DNA from: Paracoccus sp. DMF-8
GTDB lineage: Bacteria; Pseudomonadota; Alphaproteobacteria; Rhodobacterales; Rhodobacteraceae
Reading direction: 5' to 3'
NCBI RefSeq assembly: GCF_029309835.1
Contig: NZ_JARJHL010000005.1
Span: 186,001 to 250,000 of the forward strand
DNA length: 64,000 bases
In this document: piece by piece, positions 34,983-44,859 of the stretch
How the letters are laid out: each line of letters begins with the position of its first letter
Position numbering within the stretch: the stretch's first letter is position 1
Notes under the pieces: generated by a model
Seen by the model: the letters and a program-made list of their open reading frames with translations, nothing else
Databases searched by the model: none
Told to the model about the DNA's origin: nothing
Made by a program: the position numbers and the translations under genes

Positions 34983-36410
34983 ATGAACGAAATTTTGCCC
35001 ATGCCCAAGCAGGCAATGCCAGAGTCGGCAATGCCCGTCCGTGACCCGGTCCTGCCCTCGGGGACACGGGATGACCTTGCTGCTGCCGGTGCCGGGGACG
35101 ACAGCACCCGCGATCTGGCCGTGCTGCCTGCCGAACAGCGGGTGTTCTTGCTGCTGCAGGGTCCGCATGGCCCGTTCTTCGACCGTTTGGGCGCCATGCT
35201 GCGCGCCTCGGGGGCGCAGGTCTGGCGCGTCGGCTTCAATGCGGGTGATGCGTTTTTCTGGTCGGACAAGGACCGTTTCATCGCCCATGAAACCGCGCCG
35301 GAGGATTGGCCCGGCCATCTGGACCGCATCATCGCCGACAAGGGCGTGACCGATATCGTGCTGTATGGCGATGTCCGCCCCGTCCATGACGCCGCCCGGC
35401 AGGCCGCCGCGCGCCTTGGCCTTGTCCTGCATGTGTTCGAAGAAGGCTATCTGCGCCCCTACTGGGTCACCTATGAACGCGGCGGATCGAACGGGCATTC
35501 CCGGCTGATGCGGATGACGCTGGACGAAATGCGCTGTGCGATGCAGTTCAGCCGGGCCGAAATCCGGCGTCCGCCCGCGACCTGGGGCGACATGCGCCAG
35601 CATAAATTCTATGGCGCATTGTATCATTTCATGGTGCTGGTCGCGAATGGCAGGTTCCGCGGCTATCGCAGCCATCGCGACATCAGCGTGCTGCGTGAAT
35701 TCCGCCTGAATCTGCGCCGTTTCCTGCTGACCCCCTGGCACGCCTTCGTCCGGCTGTTCGAGGCGCGCAGCGTCCGCCGGGGCGGCTTTCCCTATACGCT
35801 GGTCCTGCTGCAACTGGAACATGACGCCAGCTTCCGCGCCCATTCCGGTTTCGCGCGGATGAGCGAATTCACCGATCTGGTGCTGACCGAATTCGCGGCC
35901 CACGCCCCGCGCCATCACCGCCTGGTCTTCAAGGCCCACCCGCTGGAGGATGGGCGCGGCGGCATCCGCCCCGCGATCACCGAAAAGGCCCGTGACCTGG
36001 GCGTGGCGGACCGTGTCCATTACGTCCGGGGCGGCAAGCTGGCCCGCCTGCTGGCCGAGGCGCGGGCGACGCTCACCGTGAATTCGACCTCGGCCCAACA
36101 GGCGCTGTGGCGGGGGCTGCCGGTGCGCGCGCTTGGCCGTTCGGTCTATGACAAGCCGGGGCTGGTGTCGCGGCAGGATCTTGGCGACTATTTCCGCACC
36201 CCGGAACGGCCCGATCAGGCGGCCTACAAGCTGTATCGCGATTTCCTGCTGGAAAGCAGCCAGGTGCCGGGCGGGTTTTACGCAGCGCGGTCGCGGGCGC
36301 ATACGCTGCGGCTGGTGGTCGACATGATGCTGGCCGCCGATGATCCCTATGCCGCGCTGGCCACCGGACGCGGCCAGTATCGGCAGCAAATGGGTGACAC
36401 CGAAGGCTAG
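34983..36410 (+). CDS. kpsS: KpsS-like capsule polysaccharide transferase
   Basis: About 475 residues from ATG 34983. Core motifs of the capsule KpsS/LipB family: VFLLLQGPHGPFFDRLGAML, YGDVRPVHDAARQAAARLGLVLHVFEEGYLRPYWVTYE (the conserved EEGYLRP), HHRLVFKAHPLEDGRGG, VHYVRGGKLARLLAEARATLTVNSTSAQQALWRGLPV. KpsS adds the first Kdo of the poly-Kdo linker that anchors group 2 capsules to lyso-phosphatidylglycerol. The N-terminal 40 residues are variable and may start later. Forms a three-gene capsule block with the exporter and kpsC. Confidence 0.85.
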   Translation: MNEILPMPKQAMPESAMPVRDPVLPSGTRDDLAAAGAGDDSTRDLAVLPAEQRVFLLLQGPHGPFFDRLGAMLRASGAQVWRVGFNAGDAFFWSDKDRFIAHETAPEDWPGHLDRIIADKGVTDIVLYGDVRPVHDAARQAAARLGLVLHVFEEGYLRPYWVTYERGGSNGHSRLMRMTLDEMRCAMQFSRAEIRRPPATWGDMRQHKFYGALYHFMVLVANGRFRGYRSHRDISVLREFRLNLRRFLLTPWHAFVRLFEARSVRRGGFPYTLVLLQLEHDASFRAHSGFARMSEFTDLVLTEFAAHAPRHHRLVFKAHPLEDGRGGIRPAITEKARDLGVADRVHYVRGGKLARLLAEARATLTVNSTSAQQALWRGLPVRALGRSVYDKPGLVSRQDLGDYFRTPERPDQAAYKLYRDFLLESSQVPGGFYAARSRAHTLRLVVDMMLAADDPYAALATGRGQYRQQMGDTEG

Positions 36411-36519
36411 ACGGGCGGCGGCGGGCCGCAATTCGGTGGCAATGCCTGCGCCGCTGGTCTATTTTCACGAAAACGAATATTCCCAAGCGCGGAATGAACG
36501 AGTTGGACAGGAGTGAACT

Positions 36520-37689
36520 TTGGCAGATGTGAGTTTTCCGGCCCGGGCCCTTCCGGGCGAAAAGCGGCGCGGCCTTGCGACCCGGATGTGCCGTCTCGCG
36601 CTGATCGGGGCGGTTCTTGTGGTCGCGGCCTGCGGGCTGCCGCGCTCCGGTCCGACGAAAAAGGAAATCATGTCCGGCGACGTCGCCAAGGGCGGCACGA
36701 CGAATATCGTCAATGTCACCGACCATGTGAACCGCGCGGCGAATTTCGCCCCCAGCTACGGCTTCAGTTCGGATTTCCGGTCCGCGGGTCAGGTCGGTGC
36801 CGATACGATCCGGCCGGGCGACGTGCTGGGCCTGTCGATCTGGGAAAACGTCGATGACGGGCTGCTGGCCTCGATGGGGTCCAGTTCGACCGCGCTGGAA
36901 CAGCTTCAGGTGGACAGCAACGGCTATATCTTCGTGCCCTATGCCGGCCGCGTCCGCGCCGCGGGCAACACGCCCGAAGAACTGCGCCAGCTGATCACCA
37001 GCCAGTTGGAAACCCAGACCCCCGACCCGCAGGTCATGGTCACCCGGCTTGCCGGTGACGGCGCCACGGTTTCGGTCATGGGCCGGATCAACGCCCAGGG
37101 CGTCTATCCGATCGAACGCCCCACCCGCACGCTGTCGGCCATGCTGGCCCGCGCCGGTGGCGTCGCCATCGACCCCGAGGTCGCCGTGGTCACCGTGAAA
37201 CGCGGCAATGCCTCGGGCAAGGTGTGGATGCGCGATCTGTATGGCAGTTCGCGCAACGATATCGCGCTGCGTCCCGGCGACGTCATCCTTGTCGAAGAGG
37301 ATCAGCGCAGCTTCACCGCGCTTGGCGCGCTTGGCGGCCAGACCAAGGTGCCGCTTGGCGATGAACAGATCAGCGCCATCGAATCGATTGCCATGGTCGG
37401 CGGCCTGTCCTCGCCCCTGGCCGATCCCAAGGGCGTGTTCATCTTCCGCGACGAACCGGGATCGGTCGCCCGCGCCGTGCTGGGGCGCAATGTCGTCGGC
37501 AGCCAGCGCATGGCCTATGTGCTGGACCTGACGCAGCCCGACGGGCTGTTTCTGGCGCGCGATTTCATGATCCGCGACGGCGACACCGTCTATGTGACCG
37601 AAGCGCCGTTTGTTCAGTGGCAGAAATCCATCCGCTCGATCACCACCACGACCGCCGAAATCGGAACGACCGGCCGGGCCTTCGAATAA
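36520..37689 (+). CDS. Outer-membrane polysaccharide export lipoprotein (Wza/KpsD type)
   Basis: A 389-residue protein. The lipobox LVVAAC at about residues 33-38 marks an outer-membrane lipoprotein. A poly-export domain (IRPGDVLGLSIWENVDDGLL, VDSNGYIFVPYAGRVRAAGNTPEELRQLI) and two SLBB-like repeats (VSVMGRINAQGVYPIERPTRTLSAML; FTALGALGGQTKVPL) follow. It builds the exit channel for capsule. The frame opens with TTG at 36520 after AGGAGTGA; ATG at 36586 would make a shorter signal and also leaves the lipobox. Inner-membrane KpsM/T/E are not in the window. Confidence 0.88.
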   Translation: MADVSFPARALPGEKRRGLATRMCRLALIGAVLVVAACGLPRSGPTKKEIMSGDVAKGGTTNIVNVTDHVNRAANFAPSYGFSSDFRSAGQVGADTIRPGDVLGLSIWENVDDGLLASMGSSSTALEQLQVDSNGYIFVPYAGRVRAAGNTPEELRQLITSQLETQTPDPQVMVTRLAGDGATVSVMGRINAQGVYPIERPTRTLSAMLARAGGVAIDPEVAVVTVKRGNASGKVWMRDLYGSSRNDIALRPGDVILVEEDQRSFTALGALGGQTKVPLGDEQISAIESIAMVGGLSSPLADPKGVFIFRDEPGSVARAVLGRNVVGSQRMAYVLDLTQPDGLFLARDFMIRDGDTVYVTEAPFVQWQKSIRSITTTTAEIGTTGRAFE

Positions 37690-37691
37690 CC

Positions 37692-39697
37692 TTGTCCGAT
37701 CATCCGGAAAACGCGTCCGCCGGGGGAACCTCCCGGCGGACCTTTGCGTTCAGCGCGGGCTTTTTCCGGGGGCGCATCCACCGGATCATGCAGCTTGCGG
37801 GCCATGCGCCCCGCCTTGGCTGGCCCGGGGCGGGCGATGCCGTCGCGATCTGGGGCGACAGCCGCCATGCCCGGCGCGGCAAGGCCGCGGCGGCCCGCAG
37901 CGGCGCCGCCCTGATCCGGGTCGAGGACGCCTTTCTGCGCAGCATCCTGCCCGGCCGCGCCTCTGGTCCCGTGGCGCGCCGCGGTCCTGTCGGGCTGATC
38001 ATCGACCCCCATGGGCTGCATTTCGATCCCGCCGGACCTTCGCTGATCGAAACCCTGATCGCGAACGGCCGCGCGGCGTCCCATGCGGATCAGGCGGCGC
38101 AGGCGATCCGGCGACTGATCGCGGCCGACCTGTCGAAATACAACGCCCACCTGACCGATATCGCGCCCCCGGCGGGTGGCTATGTTCTGGTCATCGACCA
38201 GACGCGCGGCGATGCCTCGTTGCTTGGGGCGGGGCGCGCGGAATTTCTGGCAATGCTGCAGGCGGCGCGCGACGAAAACCCCGGCGCGCGCATCGTCATC
38301 CGCAGCCATCCCGAAACCGCGCAGGGCTTGCGTCCCGGCCATTTCCGCCCCGAAGACCTGAGGCCCGGCGACCATTTCCACGACGCGGCGATTTCGCCCT
38401 GGCGGCTGCTGCACGGCGCGGCGCGGGTCTATGTCCATTCCTCGCAACTGGGGTATGAGGCGATTCTGGCGGGCCACCGCCCCCGCGTCTTTGGCCAGCC
38501 CTTTTACGCGGGTTGGGGGCTGAGCGACGACCAGTCGCCCCTGCCCCGGCGCCAGCCCGCGACGATCGAAACGCTGTTTGCGGCCAGCCATCTGCTGGCC
38601 CCGACCTGGTATGATCCCTGCCATGACCGGCTGACGGATTTCGACGGCGCCCTGCACCAGATCGAGGCCGAGGCCAAGGCCTGGCGCCAGGATCACGCGG
38701 GCCATCTGGCCTATGGGATGCGGCTGTGGAAACGCGGCGCATTGGCGCGGGCCTTTGGCAATGGCGCGGGGGTGCGGTTCACGGCCACCGCATCGGACAA
38801 GGTGACGCTGGCCTGGGCCAATCGCGCCGATCAGGTGCCGCAGGCCGCGCGGGTCGAGGATGGTTTCATCCGCTCGCGCGGGCTTGGCGCCGAACTGGTC
38901 GCGCCGCTGTCGCTGGTCGCCGATGATCTGGGCATTTACTACGATCCCACGCGCGAAAGCCGGCTGGAACATCTGGTCGCCGCCCCGCCCCCGCCCGGTG
39001 CCGAGGCGCGGGCGCAGCGGCTGATCGCCCGGCTGCATGCGGCGGGGATCACCAAATACAACCTGCCGGGCGGTTTGCCCGACCTGCCTGCGGGGCATCG
39101 CATCCTCGTGCCGGGGCAGGTGCAGGACGATGCCTCGATCCGTCTTGGCGCGGGGGCCGAGCGGACAGATCTGGACCTGCTGCGCCGGGTCCGCGCCGAA
39201 AACCCCGATGCCGTGGTGATCTACAAACCCCATCCCGATGTCGAGGCGGGGCTGCGTCCCGGCGCGATCGCCCCCGGCGACTTGGCCCAATTCGCCGATA
39301 TCGTGACGCGCAACGCCCCGGCTGCCGCCCTGCTGGATCAGGTTCACGAGGTCTGGACCATCACCTCGACCCTCGGGTTCGAGGCGATCCTGCGCGGCAT
39401 CCCGGTCACGACCTGGGCGCGCCATTCTATGCCGGTTGGGGGCTGACCCGCGATCTGGGTCCGGTGCCCGCGCGGCGTCAGGCGCGGCCCGGACTTGCCG
39501 CCTTTGCCCATGCCGCGCTGATCGCCTATCCGCGCTATTTCGATCCGGTCAGCGGGTTGCCCTGCCCGCCCGAAATCGCGCTGGACCGCCTGGCGGACCC
39601 GGACTTCGCGCCGCGTTCCGGTCCGGCAATCCGGTTGCTGGCCAAAACCCAGGGCGCGCTGGCCAGCTATTCCTGGCTGTGGCGGCGCCAGCGGTGA
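37692..39697 (+). CDS. kpsC: KpsC-like capsule polysaccharide transferase, frameshifted
   Basis: KpsC extends the Kdo linker with two duplicated transferase halves. First half: RVEDAFLRSILPGRASGPVARRGPVGLIID, LVIDQTRGDASLLGAG, FAAMGRPRVFGQPFYAGWGL-type motif (RVFGQPFYAGWGLSDD). Second half: ARVEDGFIRSRGLGAELVAPLSLVADDLGIYYDPTRES, ILVPGQVQDDASIRLGA, VVIYKPHPDVEAG, STLGFEAILRGIPVTTW. One G is missing from a G run near 39417. The true end PFYAGWGLTRD...YSWLWRRQR follows in the next frame to 39697. TTG 37692 is used since it follows the exporter stop by two bases. The 3' end overlaps ribD, convergent. Confidence 0.87.
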
Positions 39698-40683
39698 AAG
39701 AGATCCGGCCCGATCCGGCGGCTTTCGACCAGATCAAAGCGCGGTGCCGCAGCCAGCGAAGGCAGCGCAATCGCACCAACCGCCGCACGCCCGTCGCCAC
39801 CGATCACCACGCCCGCCGTATAGCCGATCAGCTCATCGACCAGCCCCGCCGCCAGCAATGACGCGGCAAGCTGTCCGCCGCCTTCGCAGAACACCCGCGT
39901 CACCCCACGCGCGCCAAGTTCAGCCATGATCTGCGCGGGATCGCCCTGCACCTGCCACAGCGGACCATGGGTCGCATCCTCGGGCGGCAGATCCGGCAGG
40001 TCCTGCGCCGACACAACGACGCGCACCGGCTGACGCACCGGGCCGAACCCGCGCACATTCAGCGCCGGGCGGTCGGCGCGGGCGGTGCCGCCGCCGACCA
40101 TCACCGCATCATGGGTCAGCCGCAGCAGATGGACATGGCGCCGCGCCGCCGGGCCGGTGATCCACCGGCTTTCCCCCGAGGCCAGCGCGATCTGCCCGTC
40201 GAAACTCGTCGCCAGCTTCAGCACCAGCATCGGACGGCCAAGGGTCACGCGGGTCAGGAAACCGCGCTGCAATTCGCGCGCTTCGGCCTCACGCACGCCT
40301 TCGGTCACGGCGATCCCGGCCGCGCGCAGAATCGCATGGCCGCGACCGGCGACGCGGGGGTCGGGATCGGTCAGCGCCGAAACGACACGGGCGACGCCTG
40401 CATGGGCCAAAGCCTCGGCGCAGGGGCCGGTCTTGCCGTGATGGGCGCAGGGTTCCAGCGTGACATAGGCCGTAGCCCCCTGCGCGGCAGCGCCCGCCTG
40501 ACGCAGGGCCATGACCTCGGCATGGGGGCGCCCGCCGGGCTGGGTCCAGCCGCGCCCCAGCACGATGCCGTCGCGCACGACCACGCAACCCACTGCCGGA
40601 TTGGGCCAGGTGTTGCCCAACCCCCGCCGCGACAGGGCCAGCGCATGGCCCATGTGGCGCAGGTCATCTGCCGCGATGTTCAC
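39667..40683 (-). CDS. ribD: Bifunctional riboflavin deaminase-reductase RibD
   Basis: A 338-residue enzyme carrying out the second and third steps of riboflavin synthesis. N-terminal deaminase: [11 protein letters not shown] (zinc His and catalytic Glu) and [19 protein letters not shown] (zinc Cys pair). C-terminal reductase: [81 protein letters not shown]. Intact. It overlaps nrdR by 4 bases and faces the capsule genes, which separate it from ribE. Confidence 0.95.
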   Translation of the reverse strand: MNIAADDLRHMGHALALSRRGLGNTWPNPAVGCVVVRDGIVLGRGWTQPGGRPHAEVMALRQAGAAAQGATAYVTLEPCAHHGKTGPCAEALAHAGVARVVSALTDPDPRVAGRGHAILRAAGIAVTEGVREAEARELQRGFLTRVTLGRPMLVLKLATSFDGQIALASGESRWITGPAARRHVHLLRLTHDAVMVGGGTARADRPALNVRGFGPVRQPVRVVVSAQDLPDLPPEDATHGPLWQVQGDPAQIMAELGARGVTRVFCEGGGQLAASLLAAGLVDELIGYTAGVVIGGDGRAAVGAIALPSLAAAPRFDLVESRRIGPDLFHRWRRHSQE

Positions 40684-41144
40684 TCGTCCGCCACGGGGGG
40701 GCGCAGTTCGGCGACGAATTTGTCGAAATCGTCGGCCACCTGAAAGTTCTTGTAAACGCTGGCGAAACGGACGTAGCCGACGGTGTCGATCCGCGACAGG
40801 GTTTCCATCGTGATTTCGCCGATCACCTTGGACGGGATGTCGGATTCGCCCATGCTTTCCAGCCTGCGGACGATGCCGGAAATCATCTGGTCGATGCGTT
40901 CGGGTTCCACCGGGCGTTTCTGCATGGCGATGCGGATCGAGCGTTCCAGTTTCGAGCGGTCGAAATCCTCGCGCCGGCCGCTGGATTTCACGACCACCAG
41001 ATCGCGCAGCTGCACGCGTTCATAGGTGGTAAAGCGGCCGCCGCAAGCCGGGCAGAAACGGCGTCTGCGAATGGCGACGTTATCCTCGGCCGGACGCAGA
41101 TCCTTGACCTGTGTATCGACATTTCCGCAGAACGGGCAGCGCAT
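40680..41144 (-). CDS. nrdR: Transcriptional repressor NrdR
   Basis: A 154-residue protein: [45 protein letters not shown] is the zinc ribbon of NrdR (two CxxC), followed by the ATP-cone ([48 protein letters not shown]). It senses ATP/dATP and represses ribonucleotide reductase genes. First gene of the nrdR-ribD unit, with the 41145-41364 divergent region in front of it. Confidence 0.96.
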   Translation of the reverse strand: MRCPFCGNVDTQVKDLRPAEDNVAIRRRRFCPACGGRFTTYERVQLRDLVVVKSSGRREDFDRSKLERSIRIAMQKRPVEPERIDQMISGIVRRLESMGESDIPSKVIGEITMETLSRIDTVGYVRFASVYKNFQVADDFDKFVAELRPPVADE

Positions 41145-41364
41145 ATCCAGTCCCCCAAGTCGCTGTAACCGCTGTCACTATAGGGGGAACGGCAGGCTTT
41201 GGGTAGCGGCAGTTTCAGGCCACCATATGCGCCCCCGTTCGGGCGGGTCTTTCGGTGCGGCAACCCTTGTCCTTGCTCTCGACACCGGCGCGGCGGACGG
41301 GCAAACTGCGCCGACATGACGAATGGCCGGGAAACGGCCCGCAATCTATCACCCGGAGGAATAG

Positions 41365-42489
<1,125 letters not shown>

Positions 42490-42523
42490 GCCGCGCCTGC
42501 GCTGCCCCGGATCAGATCACGCG

Positions 42524-42561
42524 CGCGCGCGCCCCGGTTTCAGGGCGCGCGCGTTGCGTTT
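42524..42561 (+). terminator. GC-rich hairpin after the TRAP binding protein
   Basis: CGCGCGCGCCC-8 nt-GGGCGCGCGCG is a perfect 11-bp stem followed by TTGCGTTT. It is a probable terminator for the binding-protein gene. Confidence 0.65.
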
Positions 42562-42667
42562 CGGCCCCGCCACGCGGTTTCCCGCCCATCGGGCACGCGC
42601 TGCGGAATAAGCCCGGCGCCCGGTCGTATCCTTCCATATTGCAACGATTTTGCGAAGGATATGTGAC

Positions 42668-44335
42668 ATGAAAAAGCCGAAGAAGGAGGCCGATCCCGCC
42701 CCCGAAACCGACGAGGCACCGGCCGTTTCCACCGACCCGATTGATGCCGACACCCCAAAAACCACCGCCCCGGACCCCGAAAAAAAGCCACTGGGCACCG
42801 CCAAGGGCGTCGAGACGATGTTTCGCAACGCCGTCCGCACGGAACTGGAAATCATCGCGCTGGCCGCGACCAAGGCCAATATCATGATTTCCCTGAACGG
42901 GCTGATCATTTCGGCGCTGATGATTTCGGGGGCCTTCATCTTTGCCTCGACCGCCGCTTTTCTGCTGCCGGCCGGGGTGTTTCTGGCGACGGCGGCGGCA
43001 TCCATCATCTTTGCGCTGCTGGCGGCCTCGCCGGAAAAGGCCGATGGCATGGTCGCGTTTCGCGACTGGCTGCGCGATATGTGGCACCGCAAGGCGGTGC
43101 TGCGCGACCTGCCCGCCTATCTGCGCCGCGCCGATCAGGTCGATCCGGACCGCCTGAACCTGCTGATCTACAGCGACCGCGTGCGCCTGTCGCGCGACGA
43201 TTACTGGCAACGCATGCAGGATCTGCTGCGTGACCGCGACGGCATCTATCAGCGGATGAGCGATCAGATCTATTGGCTGGGCCTGATGGCCGATCGCAAA
43301 TTCAGACTGCTGAACCTTTCCTATACGATCTTTCGGTGGGGCCTGCTGGCCTCGGTTTTGACCTTTGTGGGCGTGAAATCGGTTCTGGGCATTTTCCCCG
43401 GCCTGAACAGCGACGGCGTGCCGCGCCTGCGCAATCTGGGCATCGCCGAATTTCAGGACATTTACGAACCCTCGGCCGTCCAGCAACTGCCCGATGGCCG
43501 GATTCTGGTGGTCGAGGACGAATCGTCGCGCGCATTCAGCATGATGACGATCCAGCCCGACGGCACCTTGCAGGAAGATGCCAGCGTCGACACCCGGATC
43601 ACGCGGGGATTCGGCCGCAAGCTCAGCGATCTGGAAGGGCTGTCGCTGGACGATGCGGGCAATATCTATGCGGTCACCTCGCATTCCCAGAACAGCAAGG
43701 GCGAACGCAAACCCGACCGCGAACAGCTTTTGCGGTTCCGGATTCAGGGCAATGCGGTCGGCAATATCCACAGCAACACGGGCCTGCGCGACGCCATTGC
43801 GGCTGACGCCCGGCTGATCCGCGCGACCGAGGATCTGACCGGCGCCAAGGCGGATTTCGACGCACTGAACATCGAGGGACTGGCCTATTGGCCGCAGACG
43901 CAGCATCTGTTGCTGGGGCTGCGCGAACCGATGGTGTCGGAAAAATTCCTGATCCTGACCATCACGAACCCGGCGCAGGTCTTTGACAACGGGGCGGTTC
44001 CGCAATTCGGCGCGCCGATTGCGCTGGACCTGAAGGGCGGCGGCATCCGCGCGCTGAGCTATGATCCGGTGCTGGGCGCCTTTCTGATCGTGAACGAGAT
44101 CGAGGGCTATGACGACAACCGTTATTCGCAGCTGTGGTCATGGAGCGGCGACCCCGCCCATGACCCCGAACCCATCGCCCTGCCCGACATCATCAATCTG
44201 AACAATGTCAGATCGATCGATTCCATCACCATCGACGGCGAACCCCGCCTGCTGCTGATGAGCGATGAGGGGAACGAGAAAAAGAACCGTCCCGCCCGCT
44301 ACATGGTGCTGGAATACGGCCAGTTGGTCAGGTGA
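42668..44335 (+). CDS. PycTM (Pycsar effector, DUF5706) - DUF3616 fusion membrane protein
   Basis: A 555-residue protein from ATG 42668 (AAGGA site). Residues 1-45 are acidic and Pro-rich. Residues about 50-245 match the PycTM layout: VETMFRNAVRTELEIIALAATKANIMISLNGLIISALMI, two adjacent helices (GLIISALMISGAFIFASTAAF; LPAGVFLATAAASIIFALLAA), a charged middle, the DGIYQRMSDQIYWLGLMADRKFRLLNLSYTIFRWGLL segment, and a last helix. In Pycsar anti-phage systems this module is the membrane effector triggered by cyclic pyrimidines. The C-terminal 300 residues are a DUF3616-like beta-propeller (VQQLPDGRILVVEDESSRAFSM, LSDLEGLSLDDAGNIYAVTSHS, ALNIEGLAYWPQTQHLLLGLRE). No cyclase is adjacent. Function unproven. 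Confidence 0.75.
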   Translation: MKKPKKEADPAPETDEAPAVSTDPIDADTPKTTAPDPEKKPLGTAKGVETMFRNAVRTELEIIALAATKANIMISLNGLIISALMISGAFIFASTAAFLLPAGVFLATAAASIIFALLAASPEKADGMVAFRDWLRDMWHRKAVLRDLPAYLRRADQVDPDRLNLLIYSDRVRLSRDDYWQRMQDLLRDRDGIYQRMSDQIYWLGLMADRKFRLLNLSYTIFRWGLLASVLTFVGVKSVLGIFPGLNSDGVPRLRNLGIAEFQDIYEPSAVQQLPDGRILVVEDESSRAFSMMTIQPDGTLQEDASVDTRITRGFGRKLSDLEGLSLDDAGNIYAVTSHSQNSKGERKPDREQLLRFRIQGNAVGNIHSNTGLRDAIAADARLIRATEDLTGAKADFDALNIEGLAYWPQTQHLLLGLREPMVSEKFLILTITNPAQVFDNGAVPQFGAPIALDLKGGGIRALSYDPVLGAFLIVNEIEGYDDNRYSQLWSWSGDPAHDPEPIALPDIINLNNVRSIDSITIDGEPRLLLMSDEGNEKKNRPARYMVLEYGQLVR

Positions 44336-44353
44336 CCGGCGTTCGCAAGGATG

Positions 44354-44380
44354 AAAGGGGCGGCCGGATGGCCGCCCTTT
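44354..44380. terminator. Bidirectional terminator between PycTM-DUF3616 and dctM genes
   Basis: AAAGGGGCGGCC and GGCCGCCCTTT form a strong stem with A and T tracts at the two ends. It separates two convergent genes. Confidence 0.8.
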
Positions 44381-44391
44381 CCCATGCCTTT

Positions 44392-44826
44392 TCAGTTGGC
44401 ACCGCCCGGCGCGGTCAGGCCGGGGGGCGGCCCGGACAGGGGGTCAGACAGCGGATCCGCCGCCGGTTCCGCCGGTGCAGTCAGGCCCGGTGTGGTCAGG
44501 CCCGGCGGGGGACCGGACAAGGGATCGCCCGGGGCATCCGCCGCAGGGGTCACAGGGGTCGTTGCGGGCGCGCTCAGGCCGGGAGGCGGACCAGACAAGG
44601 GGTCCATCGCAGGCGCGGCACCCAATCCCGGAGGCGGCCCCGACAGCGGATCGCCACCACCACCCGCCTGGCCAAAGGGGTCGTCAAAGCTGCCCAGCCC
44701 GCCAAGCGAACCAAAACCGCCCGTGCCCGAACCCGGCACCTGCACGGTGATGTTCGAGGTGTTGATCGGCGCCCCCTTGTAATGCATGACCAGACCCGGA
44801 AACAGCATCACGACCCCGATCATCAC
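44392..44826 (-). CDS. C-terminal tail of DctM cut off by an in-frame TGA (Pro-rich repeats)
   Basis: Directly after the TGA that ends dctM the same frame continues: LGAVPFLVIQLVMIGVVMLFPGLVMHYKGAP, which is the last membrane helix of large TRAP permeases, then a 100-residue tail with at least four copies of DPLSGPPPGL interspersed with Ala/Pro/Thr. One change TGG to TGA would explain the break. The stretch can be read as a separate 144-residue protein from GTG 44826, as drawn, but that start lies inside the helix. I judge it part of dctM. Confidence 0.5.
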   Translation of the reverse strand: MMIGVVMLFPGLVMHYKGAPINTSNITVQVPGSGTGGFGSLGGLGSFDDPFGQAGGGGDPLSGPPPGLGAAPAMDPLSGPPPGLSAPATTPVTPAADAPGDPLSGPPPGLTTPGLTAPAEPAADPLSDPLSGPPPGLTAPGGAN

Positions 44827-44859
44827 CAGCTGGATGACCAGAAACGGGACCGCCCCCAG

